Assembly (NCBI GenBank): GCA_964645205.1
Contig: CAZYBO010000003.1
Span: forward strand, 124,001-188,000
Reading direction: 5' to 3'
Origin: CAZYBO01 sp964645205
GTDB lineage: Bacteria > Pseudomonadota > Alphaproteobacteria > Rickettsiales > SXRF01
Length of the DNA: 64,000 nt
Shown piece after piece: positions 17,891 to 26,562 of the stretch (the stretch's first letter is position 1; each line of letters starts with the position of its first letter). The notes beneath the pieces were generated by a model. It saw only the letters and a program-made list of their open reading frames with translations. It was not told where the DNA came from and searched no databases. Both the position numbers and the translations under genes were made by a program.

Positions 17891-18505
17891 ATGACCTGGT
17901 TGAAAAAAAATGCCGCCCTCGCTATCGGCGCAGGTTTGCCGCTGCTGCTGGTGGTATTCTTTGCGCTGGCCACGTGGATTCCGAAACTTTTGGTCGCCGC
18001 GCCCCAATATGACGTGATTTACCTGACCAACTATAACGGGGACAATATCAACGGCTTCAGCTTTTCCATTCAGGGAAATCGCGCCAGCTTCGCCTATCGC
18101 GGCGTTTATCACCACGAAGGCAACATGCCGAAAATGTATCGTTATATCGCAGCAAGCGGTGCTCTGCGTGAAATCCCGCTGACACTGCCTCCCGATGTCC
18201 CCAAGCAGCCCTACAATAACCCACCGCTACCCGTCGATGAACGCAATCGGATCACAGCACTATCCGTGCCGGAAGTGGAAGCGCTCAATCTTGAACCCGG
18301 CAGCATTTCGCCCGATGGCTATACGTTCCGCACCGGTGGCGAATATAACGGTCGCGGGCTCATGGGGGGCTTGTTTTATGGTTCCTCCGGCCGTAACGCC
18401 GCCGTACTCGCAAAAGGTGGAAACCTCGTCAATATCTCACCCGACGATGGCAGGCGCTATTACTACTACAATAATGTCAAACTCATAGGCTGGGTCATTC
18501 CGTGA
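17891..18505 (+). CDS. Uncharacterised single-span membrane protein
   Basis: This 204-residue protein has one N-terminal membrane anchor (about residues 8-34) and a polar domain expected to be periplasmic, rich in Tyr, Asn and Pro. Its position before a DUF2157-like gene recalls GDYXXLXY proteins, but the diagnostic PVDPRDxLRGDY motif is absent, so that name is not used. Its stop overlaps the next start by four bases (GTGA). Confidence 0.75.
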   Translation: MTWLKKNAALAIGAGLPLLLVVFFALATWIPKLLVAAPQYDVIYLTNYNGDNINGFSFSIQGNRASFAYRGVYHHEGNMPKMYRYIAASGALREIPLTLPPDVPKQPYNNPPLPVDERNRITALSVPEVEALNLEPGSISPDGYTFRTGGEYNGRGLMGGLFYGSSGRNAAVLAKGGNLVNISPDDGRRYYYYNNVKLIGWVIP

Positions 18506-19440
18506 GTAATGAGAAACCGCAGATCATTGCGCGTATTATCGGCATGATGGCCGAATACGGCGTTACGCTCGAGGAATTGTCCCAGTCCCTGCACGCCAAT
18601 CCAAGCACCCCTCCTGAAAAAAAAGGCGATGCGCTAAGCCGCGTATTCGCATGGCTGGGCGGCATCCTTATGTTCGCTGGGCTTTCGGCATATATCGGCA
18701 TGTTCTGGCAGGAAATGAACAGCGCGATGCGTATCATCGTCACGCTCGGTGTAGGCCTCGTACTTTATATATGGGCGGCGGTATCCCTGCAGAACGGACG
18801 TTTTTCGCGCGCCATCATGCCAGCGCTGCTAATTTCGATCGTTATGCAGACAAGCGGCTGGTTCGTGCTGATTGACGAACTGTTCCATCATGGCAGCGAC
18901 TGGCGCTACGCCGTACTGTTCGTAACGGCGGTCATGGGATTGCAACAGGCGATAGCGTTTCAAAAATTCAGGATTACGCTGCTACTGTTTGCCCTACTGT
19001 TTTTCGGTTATAGTTTTGTAATTACTTTGCTCGATATGCTGGATGCAAAAGATAACATCGTAGGCATCGGCATAGGCATATCCATGATGGCGCTTTCTCA
19101 TAGGATATTGCGTACCCCGCATGCCTCACTATCGTCGCTGGGGTATTTTTTCGGAGCGGTCGCATTTTACCTCGGGCTATTCGATTTGGTGCAGCATACG
19201 ATAGTCGAGCTGCTGTTCCTCGCGGTGGCGGTCGCCAATCTTGTTTATGTCAGCACGCAGGTTCGCTCAGGCGCGCTTTTGGTTGTCAGCACTGCAGCCA
19301 TCCTAGGCTATATCTGTTACTTTACCGAGCAGCATTTCCGCAACACGCTAGGATGGCCGGTTGCGCTGATGCTGCTTGGCATCGCATTCATCACCATCAG
19401 CGGTACGGCGGTGAAAGTTCGCCGTAAGATGCAACAATAG
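18502..19440 (+). CDS. DUF2157-like multi-span membrane protein
   Basis: The 312-residue protein has a soluble helical N-terminus (about residues 1-45, ending near KKGDALSRVFAWLGG) and then about eight or more hydrophobic helices, the layout of DUF2157 or DUF4401 proteins. The start is GTG at 18502, overlapping the preceding stop codon. No catalytic residues stand out. It is the last gene of the three-gene unit and converges with the haemoglobin gene 2 bases away. Confidence 0.65.
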   Translation: MSNEKPQIIARIIGMMAEYGVTLEELSQSLHANPSTPPEKKGDALSRVFAWLGGILMFAGLSAYIGMFWQEMNSAMRIIVTLGVGLVLYIWAAVSLQNGRFSRAIMPALLISIVMQTSGWFVLIDELFHHGSDWRYAVLFVTAVMGLQQAIAFQKFRITLLLFALLFFGYSFVITLLDMLDAKDNIVGIGIGISMMALSHRILRTPHASLSSLGYFFGAVAFYLGLFDLVQHTIVELLFLAVAVANLVYVSTQVRSGALLVVSTAAILGYICYFTEQHFRNTLGWPVALMLLGIAFITISGTAVKVRRKMQQ

Positions 19441-19442
19441 CC

Positions 19443-19811
19443 TTACAGATTCAGTACGTCTGCACGGGTTCCACCGACGATAGCCAGCGCTTCTGCGATC
19501 AGTCCGTCGTTAACGCCAAGCTCTTCCATCGCTGATTTCAAGTGACCGGCAACAAGGTCGAAATGCTTGTTGGACAACCCATTTTCGACCGCTTTTCTGT
19601 GAGCATTGCGCAGCCCCTTCCCGGTATAATGATTCGGGCCACCGAATGCATAGGTAACGAACGCAGCCTGACTAAGACGCTGGCGAGTCATGTCGGTATG
19701 CGCGAAGAATGGCGCCAGCACGGAATCTGCAAGAATTTTTTCGTACATTTTATCCACGGTAGCCTGAACTGCTGTCTCACCGCCAATACGCTCATATAAA
19801 CTTTGCACCAT
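19443..19811 (-). CDS. glbN: Group I truncated haemoglobin
   Basis: The 122-residue protein matches the 2-on-2 globin family. It starts SLYERIGGETAV, has the FFAHTDM segment near residue 37, the glycine-rich YAFGGPNHYTGKGL loop, and the proximal haem-ligand histidine in NKHFDLV near residue 83. Such proteins bind oxygen or nitric oxide, but the role here cannot be read from context. It is transcribed alone. Confidence 0.93.
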   Translation of the reverse strand: MVQSLYERIGGETAVQATVDKMYEKILADSVLAPFFAHTDMTRQRLSQAAFVTYAFGGPNHYTGKGLRNAHRKAVENGLSNKHFDLVAGHLKSAMEELGVNDGLIAEALAIVGGTRADVLNL

Positions 19812-19897
19812 TACCGCCCCCTATAAAGGTTGCATAAAAGTATACATTATACGCGCAGAGGATGCATTCTCTATTTTCCGAGGGATGTCTCAGTCCA

Positions 19898-20119
19898 TTA
19901 CAATTCCCCTTGCTCATCAGCACGGCGCGGTATGGGCAATTCGCCAGGCGCGAGCGCATGCACATCCACCGCATATATGTTATGCAGTAAGCGCGCCTCC
20001 TGCATGGCGCGTTCAAGTGCATCCGTCGTGAGTTTCGCCGGTATATCCGCAGGTGAAGAGGTGCTCGGACGCCGAAAAAGCGCGATAATTCGATTGCAAA
20101 GACCGGACAGTCGTCCCAT
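19898..20119 (-). CDS. Possible small protein of unknown function
   Basis: This 73-codon frame lies in a 354-base gap between the haemoglobin gene and pabB. The predicted protein has a short basic and hydrophobic start (GLCNRIIALFRRP) and a helical acidic middle (LTTDALERAMQEARLL), a plausible natural composition. There is no ribosome-binding site and no recognised homology. If it is not real, the gap holds nothing else I can identify. Confidence 0.4.
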   Translation of the reverse strand: MGRLSGLCNRIIALFRRPSTSSPADIPAKLTTDALERAMQEARLLHNIYAVDVHALAPGELPIPRRADEQGEL

Positions 20120-20165
20120 AGAGATATACGATGAATATTAAACTGGCATCACTATACAGCTGCTT

Positions 20166-21446
20166 ATGATGCATGCGCAACCCCTGCCCTGGATGGAACC
20201 GCTCCAAGTAGCGCAGCATGTGGATGAGCCTTATTGGGTACTGCTCTACTCCGCCGTGCAATCCGATTATTCAGGACGCTACAGCTTTCTTGCCTGTGGT
20301 CTCGAGACACGCGTGGAAGGCGAAGATTTTTCCCTGCTGCGAAACTGCCTTTCCTCAGATAGCGCCTACTTTGACGCTGCATGGTTCGGTTATCTTGGTT
20401 ATGGTTTGAAAGACAGCCTGGAAACGCTTATCCAGGACACTCCGGGCTGGTTTGCGCTGCCGCACGCATGCCTCATGCGCTTTCGTACTATTTACCAGTT
20501 TGATCATATGCAAAAGCAAGTCATCTGCTGGTCATCCACCTCTGACGCTATATACCCCACAAGGGTATACCATCATTTTCCGGTTCCAACAGTTTCTACG
20601 CTTACATCCAACATGACACGCACGCAGTATCTCGAAAAAGCGGCGAATATTATAGACCGTATCCATGCAGGAGAATTGTATCAGGCAAACCTTACGCGCA
20701 AATTCTTTGGCAGCTTCACGGACACCCCTTGTGCCTACACCCTGTTTTGTCAATTATGCAAGGGTAGCCCAGCCTCATTCAGCGCTTATATGCGGCTGGG
20801 TGATACGCATCTTATATCTTCCAGCCCTGAGCGTTTTTTATCCGTTGGCGCAAACGGCGATGTCAGCGCACGCCCCATCAAAGGCACAGCGCCACGATCT
20901 GCAGATGCCGCAAAAGACCGAGCCGCACGCGACACGCTGGCCGCAAGCGAAAAAGACCGTGCTGAAAACCTGATGATTGTCGACCTTATGCGCAACGACC
21001 TCGCACGCAGCTGCATTCCCGGAAGCGTGAAAGCAGAAGAGCTGTTCTCCGTCACGTCACATGCTAACGTGCACCATATGTCGAGCACCATTACAGGCAT
21101 GAAGCGCCTCGATTGCAGCACGGCGGATGTCGTTGCCAATTGCTTCCCCCCCGGCTCGATGACCGGCGCACCAAAAATCAAGGCGATGAATGTATGCAGT
21201 GAATTGGAACAGCAGGCGCGCGGCGTATATAGTGGGGCACTCGGCTGGTTCGGCGGCGACGGAAGTTGTGAACTGTCGGTGGTGATCCGTACGTTGATCG
21301 TGCAGGGTAATCGGTTTGAGTTTCAGGTTGGCGGCGGTATTGTTGCCGATTCAACACCTGAAGGCGAACATAAGGAAATCACGCATAAAGCGCAGGGGCT
21401 ATTGTCAGCATTGGGGTTGGCAGCTGACGCGCTGGAGGAACTCTAA
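20166..21446 (+). CDS. pabB: Aminodeoxychorismate synthase component I
   Basis: PabB converts chorismate to aminodeoxychorismate with ammonia from PabA. The 426-residue chorismate-binding enzyme shows ISSSPERFLSV, RPIKGTAPRS, DLMRNDLAR, HHMSSTITG and GSMTGAPKIKAM. The lysine in PIKGT is the residue that marks PabB against anthranilate synthase, which has alanine there. It works with the PabC encoded at 10.5-11.4 kb. PabA is not in the window. A copy of the TATACCC inverted repeat lies inside the gene. Confidence 0.92.
   Translation: MMHAQPLPWMEPLQVAQHVDEPYWVLLYSAVQSDYSGRYSFLACGLETRVEGEDFSLLRNCLSSDSAYFDAAWFGYLGYGLKDSLETLIQDTPGWFALPHACLMRFRTIYQFDHMQKQVICWSSTSDAIYPTRVYHHFPVPTVSTLTSNMTRTQYLEKAANIIDRIHAGELYQANLTRKFFGSFTDTPCAYTLFCQLCKGSPASFSAYMRLGDTHLISSSPERFLSVGANGDVSARPIKGTAPRSADAAKDRAARDTLAASEKDRAENLMIVDLMRNDLARSCIPGSVKAEELFSVTSHANVHHMSSTITGMKRLDCSTADVVANCFPPGSMTGAPKIKAMNVCSELEQQARGVYSGALGWFGGDGSCELSVVIRTLIVQGNRFEFQVGGGIVADSTPEGEHKEITHKAQGLLSALGLAADALEEL
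20551..20569. repeat. TATACCC-N5-GGGTATA inverted repeat inside pabB
   Basis: Arms are identical to the folP copy, with spacer CACAA. It is read in a different codon phase from the folP copy. Confidence 0.7.
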
Positions 21447-21451
21447 AAAGC

Positions 21452-22321
21452 CTACGCTTCGATTTTGATCGCGCTGGTGGCTTCTTCCATTTCCTGGAAG
21501 GTCGGCTGGTAGTGGCTGGGCACCTGCCCGCGCGCAAGTTCCACCGACACCTGCGGCGCCATACCTTTTAAATGCACGACGAGAATATCGCGAATGATAA
21601 AATAGAACTGCTGCTCTTCATTATGGGTAGCGAGGTTTTTCGTAGCAAGCGGACCTACGATGCAATACGCGAGGAATACGCCGAGGAACGTTCCCACCAA
21701 TGCACCACCGATCATGCCACCTAGGACTGCGGGCGGTTCGGTAATGCTCGCCATCGTTTTTACTACGCCAAGTACCGCTGCAACGATCCCGATCGCAGGT
21801 AAACCGTCAGCCATGTTCTGTAAGGCATGCCCTGCGGCGCACGCTTCGTGATGGTGTTTTTCAATTTGCTTGTCGATGACTTCTTCCACCTGCATGGGGT
21901 TTTCCATACCCATCGTCATGGTACGCAGCGTATCGCAGATCATGTCGATGGCGAAGTGATCGTGCACGATTTTAGGATACTGGCTGAAGATGGAGCTTTC
22001 CTCGGGCTTTTCCACATGCTGTTCAACGGCGATAAGTCCTTTCGACTTCATCAGCTTGCACAGCGTAAACATCAGGCAGAGAATATCACGGTAATCCTGC
22101 TTCTTCCATTTAGGCCCCTTGAACGACTTGATGACTTCTTTCGGAATCGCCTTCACCACGTTGCCCTTATTCGACACGAGCTGCGCGCCGATAGCCGCGC
22201 CGAAAATCATGGTCAATTCGTGCGGAAGCGCATGCAGGATGATTTCGATCTTGCCGCCGGAATGGATGTATCCGCCGAAAACAAGCACGAAAATGAGGAC
22301 GAGACCAATGACAGGAAGCAT
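21452..22321 (-). CDS. motA: Flagellar motor stator protein MotA
   Basis: MotA forms the proton-channel stator of the flagellar motor with MotB. The 289-residue protein has N-terminal membrane helices, a cytoplasmic loop (about 70-165) with the conserved charged stretch near EKPEESSIFSQYP, and the pair of C-terminal helices starting DGLPAIGIVAAVLGVV, containing the conserved proline. It lies downstream of dnaE across 105 bases in which I see no clear signal. motB is not adjacent, since the neighbour on the other side is pabB on the opposite strand. Confidence 0.93.
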   Translation of the reverse strand: MLPVIGLVLIFVLVFGGYIHSGGKIEIILHALPHELTMIFGAAIGAQLVSNKGNVVKAIPKEVIKSFKGPKWKKQDYRDILCLMFTLCKLMKSKGLIAVEQHVEKPEESSIFSQYPKIVHDHFAIDMICDTLRTMTMGMENPMQVEEVIDKQIEKHHHEACAAGHALQNMADGLPAIGIVAAVLGVVKTMASITEPPAVLGGMIGGALVGTFLGVFLAYCIVGPLATKNLATHNEEQQFYFIIRDILVVHLKGMAPQVSVELARGQVPSHYQPTFQEMEEATSAIKIEA

Positions 22322-22426
22322 GAAGGGAAAACGCCTGATAATTTACGGTTAGCTACGTTTAACCAGTAACATGGAAAAGCAAACAAACCGTTAAGCGAGA
22401 TAGATCAGACGTTTATCAAAAATTAG

Positions 22427-25400
22427 CTATTCCGCTGACACCACACCTTTAACCACTCGGATTTTATCAATAATCGCTGGCGACACATCATACTTGCCGG
22501 GAAGTTGAATATCAGCAGACTCGCGGCCTAACTGGGCAGACAGCGTGACGGCCACGCCACCGCGCCCATCGGGTTGTCCGATAAGGCCGCGTATGGATGT
22601 CAGTGCATCGGGCTGGTTTACTACGATACGCAATTTTCCGCCGCCGCGCTGCTTCTGGTGTTGCGTCCACACATCGTCGAACAGCGATATGCCCTGCGCG
22701 ATAAGGCGCATACCAGATTCGTCGATTTTCGCGTCGGCCTGAATCATAAGAATTTTGCCGTTTTCCAAATGGTCGCGATATTGCGTGAGCAGCGTTTCGT
22801 TGAACACCGACACTTCAAACACGCCGCCCATGTCCGAAAGCTGCACGAACGCAAAACGCCCCTTTTCCGATGCCTTGAACTTGCGCCCGGTGACGATACC
22901 TGCCAGTCGCACGGGACGGTATTGCGTATCGAGTTTCTCAGCAAGCGCGGACGATTGCTGGACGCCGAGTGCTTCCAGCGCAGCACGATAGCCCGCCAGC
23001 GGGTGAGACGACAGGTAAAAGCCGATCGCTGAAAATTCATGTTCCAGTTTTTCCAGTGCCGACCAATCAGTGAATTCCGCAAGTTTTGGCGTGTGCGCGG
23101 CCACATCGCCTGCAGCAGCAAACAAGCTCACCTGCTGACTTTCACGATCGCGCTGCACCAGTTGTCCATGCGCCATGATCATATCAATTTGCTCGAAAAG
23201 TTGGCGGCGATTGGGATGCAGCGTATCGAATGCGCCTGCCTTAATGAGATGTTCCAGCGCGCGTTTGTTCAGCCCTTCATGCGGAATGCGCGAAACAAAA
23301 TCGAAAATATCCGTAAACGCACCGCCTTTCTGCCGTTCACGCACCACTTCTTCCATGGCGTGCGCGCCTACGTTGCGAATAGCCGCCAGTGCGTAGCGTA
23401 TCGCTTTCCCTTCCACCGCAAACAGCGTCTCCGAGCGGTTGATGTCTGGCGGCAGCATGGCAATGGAAAAATGCGCCGCTTCCTCACGGAAAATACCGAG
23501 CTTGTCGGTATTGTGCATATCATACGTCATGGAAGCGGCGATGAACTCCACCGGATAGTTAGCCTTCATCCATGCCGTCTGGTAGGCGATCACCGCATAG
23601 GCGGCAGCGTGGGATTTATTGAAACCGTATTCCGCGAACTTTGCGATGAGATCGAAAATACTCGCCGCCTGCTTTTTATCGACCCCACGTTCCACCGAGC
23701 GCTTCACAAAAATATCACGCTGAGCTTCCATTTCCGCGCGAATCTTTTTTCCCATCGCACGGCGCAGCAAATCTGCTTCACCCAACGAATACCCGGCGAG
23801 CAGCTGTGCGATCTGCATCACCTGCTCCTGATAGATGATAACGCCGAAGGTTTCCTTCAGCACCTGCTCCAGCAGCGGATGAAGGTATTCCGGTTTTTCA
23901 TCGCCGTGCTTGCGCGCAATGTAGGTAGGGATGTTATCCATCGGGCCGGGACGATAGAGCGATACGAGCGCGATAATATCCTCAAGACAGTCGGGCTTGA
24001 GTTTCTTCAGCGTGTCGCGCATCCCAGCGCTTTCAAGCTGGAATACGCCCACCGTCTCGCCGCGGCTGAGCATAGCATAGGTTTTTATGTCTCCTTCCGG
24101 CAGCGCCAGAAGATCAACTTCGATGCCCTGCGCAGCAAGCAACTGCACACCGCGTGATAATACGGTTAGCGTTTTAAGGCCCAGAAAATCGAATTTCACC
24201 AATCCCGCGCTCTCGGCATATTTCATCGAATACTGCACCACCGGCATATCGGATTTCGGATCGCGGTACATGGGCACGAGTTCAGCCAACGGGCGATCCC
24301 CGATCACTACGCCTGCCGCATGCGTCGAGGCATGGCGATTCAACCCTTCTAGTTTCAGGCTGACATCCACCAGCCGTTCCACCGTTTCATCCTCGCGTAT
24401 GGCTGATTTGAACATCGGTTCGGCGGCAATGGCCTCAGCCAGTGTCAGGGGGTTAGCAGGATTGTTCGGAACCAGCTTACAGATTTTATCCACCTGTCCG
24501 TAAGGCATTTGCAGCACGCGCCCCACATCGCGCAGCACCGCGCGCGCCTGCAATTTTCCGAACGTGATAATCTGCGCCACGCGATCGTTGCCATAGCGTT
24601 GCTGTACATAACGAATCACCTCTTCGCGGCGCTCCTGACAAAAATCGATGTCGAAGTCAGGCATCGACACACGTTGCGGATTCAGAAAACGTTCGAATAG
24701 CAACCCATAGCGCAACGGATCGAGATCGGTAATCAGCAACGACCATGCAACCAGCGAACCCGCCCCTGAACCTCGTCCTGGCCCCACGGGAATACCATTT
24801 TCCTTGCTCCAGCGAATGAAATCAGAAACGATCAGGAAGTAACCGGGAAATTTCATTTTAATGATAACGTCCAGCTCGAAATCCAGCCGTTCGCGATAAG
24901 GCCGCGCCTTTACTTGTCTCTCCGCATCGTTCATGTCTTCTGTAAAAACATAGCGCGTAAGCCGCTCTTCCAGCCCCTGCGCAGCCTGGCTACGCAAGGC
25001 ATCGGCTTCGCTCATGCCTTCCTTTACGAAAGAAGGCAGGATCGGCGCACGGCTTTCTACCATAAACGAGCAGCGTTTCGCGATGTTTACGCTGTTTGCG
25101 AGCGCTTCGGGTATATCTGCGAACAGCTCCATCATCGCATCAGCGGATTTGAGCCGGTGCTCTGGCGTAAGCCTGCGGCGGTTTTCTTCTCCTACATATG
25201 TGCCGTCGGCGATGCATAAAAATGCATCATGCGCCTCGTAAGTTTCTTCCTTGATAAAAAATGCATCGTTGGTCGCCACCAACGGAATGTTGTGCTTACA
25301 GGCAAGTTCGATAAGCTGCGGTTCAATTTGCCTTTCCTCAGGCAAATCGTGGCGCATGAGTTCTATGTAAAGACGCCCTTTAAAGCGTTCATTCAACTTC

Positions 25401-25882
25401 AGCAGGTATTCTTCCGCAACAGCGGGGCGCATGGCAAACAAGCTCTTACCGATTGCACCGTAGCGACCGGCAGTGAGGAGTATCAGTCCTTCGTCGTGTG
25501 TGAGCACATCTTCCAGCGTAAGCAGCGGGCCAGGCTCACACGCGGGGGCAAGATACGATTTACTGACCAGCGCCAGCAGGTTTTTCCAACCTGCCTCATT
25601 GCTGGCGATGGCAAGCAACTGGTCGGGCTGCGTATTCATCTGCCGCACATCCTGCACCTGTACCGGCGCGATAGGTAGCAGGCAACCAATGATAGGCTGA
25701 ATGCCGCTATCGGCAGCTGCCAATGAAAATTCAAGCGATCCGAACAAATTTCCAGTATCCGTGACGGCAATCGCAGGCATGGATTGCGCCTTGCACCACT
25801 TTACCAGATCCTTAAGCAGAATCGCGCCTTCTAAAAGTGAATAGGCGCTGTGCACACGCAGATGTATGAATCCGGGACTCAT
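22427..25882 (-). CDS. dnaE: DNA polymerase III alpha subunit
   Basis: DnaE is the replicative polymerase. The product of about 1,151 residues has the N-terminal PHP domain (HLRVHSAYSLLEGA, AVTDTGNLFGS), the catalytic aspartate motif MPDFDIDF near residue 410, the GPGRGSGAGSLVAW segment, a helix-hairpin-helix region, and a C-terminal OB-fold (about 1,000-1,090). I chose the ATG at 25882 because it aligns with family starts and has GAGG 8 bases before it. A GTG at 25891 that overlaps the lolD stop (GTGA) is the alternative. It is last in the proS-lolC-lolD-dnaE block. Confidence 0.97.
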   Translation of the reverse strand: MSPGFIHLRVHSAYSLLEGAILLKDLVKWCKAQSMPAIAVTDTGNLFGSLEFSLAAADSGIQPIIGCLLPIAPVQVQDVRQMNTQPDQLLAIASNEAGWKNLLALVSKSYLAPACEPGPLLTLEDVLTHDEGLILLTAGRYGAIGKSLFAMRPAVAEEYLLKLNERFKGRLYIELMRHDLPEERQIEPQLIELACKHNIPLVATNDAFFIKEETYEAHDAFLCIADGTYVGEENRRRLTPEHRLKSADAMMELFADIPEALANSVNIAKRCSFMVESRAPILPSFVKEGMSEADALRSQAAQGLEERLTRYVFTEDMNDAERQVKARPYRERLDFELDVIIKMKFPGYFLIVSDFIRWSKENGIPVGPGRGSGAGSLVAWSLLITDLDPLRYGLLFERFLNPQRVSMPDFDIDFCQERREEVIRYVQQRYGNDRVAQIITFGKLQARAVLRDVGRVLQMPYGQVDKICKLVPNNPANPLTLAEAIAAEPMFKSAIREDETVERLVDVSLKLEGLNRHASTHAAGVVIGDRPLAELVPMYRDPKSDMPVVQYSMKYAESAGLVKFDFLGLKTLTVLSRGVQLLAAQGIEVDLLALPEGDIKTYAMLSRGETVGVFQLESAGMRDTLKKLKPDCLEDIIALVSLYRPGPMDNIPTYIARKHGDEKPEYLHPLLEQVLKETFGVIIYQEQVMQIAQLLAGYSLGEADLLRRAMGKKIRAEMEAQRDIFVKRSVERGVDKKQAASIFDLIAKFAEYGFNKSHAAAYAVIAYQTAWMKANYPVEFIAASMTYDMHNTDKLGIFREEAAHFSIAMLPPDINRSETLFAVEGKAIRYALAAIRNVGAHAMEEVVRERQKGGAFTDIFDFVSRIPHEGLNKRALEHLIKAGAFDTLHPNRRQLFEQIDMIMAHGQLVQRDRESQQVSLFAAAGDVAAHTPKLAEFTDWSALEKLEHEFSAIGFYLSSHPLAGYRAALEALGVQQSSALAEKLDTQYRPVRLAGIVTGRKFKASEKGRFAFVQLSDMGGVFEVSVFNETLLTQYRDHLENGKILMIQADAKIDESGMRLIAQGISLFDDVWTQHQKQRGGGKLRIVVNQPDALTSIRGLIGQPDGRGGVAVTLSAQLGRESADIQLPGKYDVSPAIIDKIRVVKGVVSAE

Positions 25883-25887
25883 CTTCG

Positions 25888-26562
25888 TCACCTCAATGCA
25901 CCTTCATGCAAGGTTACTATCCGATCCATGCGTCTCGCCAGATCCATATTGTGTGTAGCGACCAGCGCAGCAAGCTGTTTTTGCTTCGCCAACCGCACCA
26001 GCATGGAAAATACCTGCTCGGCAGTATGCGGATCAAGGTTACCTGTTGGTTCATCAGCCAGCAGCACCGCAGGTGCATTTGCCAGTGCACGCGCAATCGC
26101 CACGCGCTGCTGTTCGCCACCAGAAATCTTGGCTGGACGGTGCGTAGCGCGTGCGGATAACCCCAATTCGCCAAGCAGTTTTTCCGCATTGGTTTTAGCT
26201 TCGCTGGATGCAACGCCTGCGATCATCTGCGGCAGCATGATGTTTTCCAGCGCGGAGAATTCCGGCAGCAGATGATGAAACTGGTACACGAACCCGATCT
26301 GCTGCCTGCGCAATTGCGTGCGCTTGGCATCGTTTGCAGCACTCATCTCCTCGCCGTTGATAAGCACGTTCCCCGACGTCGGAGAATCCAGCAATCCCGC
26401 GATTTGCAGCAACGTGGTTTTCCCCGATCCGCTGGGACCGACCAGCGCCACCACTTCACCGCGCTTGAGTTCAAGGTTCAGTGCGTTCAGTACAGTCAGC
26501 GTTTCGCCGCCCTGCACAAAGGTGCGAGTGATCTGCTTAAGGCTGAGGGCAGAATTACTCAT
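25888..26562 (-). CDS. lolD: Lipoprotein-releasing ABC transporter ATPase
   Basis: LolD powers release of outer-membrane lipoproteins from the inner membrane with LolC/E. The 224-residue ATPase has Walker A GPSGSGKTTL, Q-loop YQFHHLLPEFSALEN, signature ISGGEQQRVAIARAL, Walker B VLLADEPTGNLD and H-loop ATHN. The MacB/LolD subfamily is indicated by the LLPEF segment. The ATG at 26562 overlaps lolC by 8 bases. An upstream in-frame start would only duplicate lolC sequence. Confidence 0.95.
   Translation of the reverse strand: MSNSALSLKQITRTFVQGGETLTVLNALNLELKRGEVVALVGPSGSGKTTLLQIAGLLDSPTSGNVLINGEEMSAANDAKRTQLRRQQIGFVYQFHHLLPEFSALENIMLPQMIAGVASSEAKTNAEKLLGELGLSARATHRPAKISGGEQQRVAIARALANAPAVLLADEPTGNLDPHTAEQVFSMLVRLAKQKQLAALVATHNMDLARRMDRIVTLHEGALR

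Noticed and set aside
17891..18505. GDYXXLXY family assignment
   Set aside because: The diagnostic PVDPRDxLRGDY motif is absent although the genomic position is suggestive.
23039..24157. 372-codon open frame antisense to dnaE
   Set aside because: It is a shadow frame of the highly conserved polymerase gene, with low-complexity translated composition.
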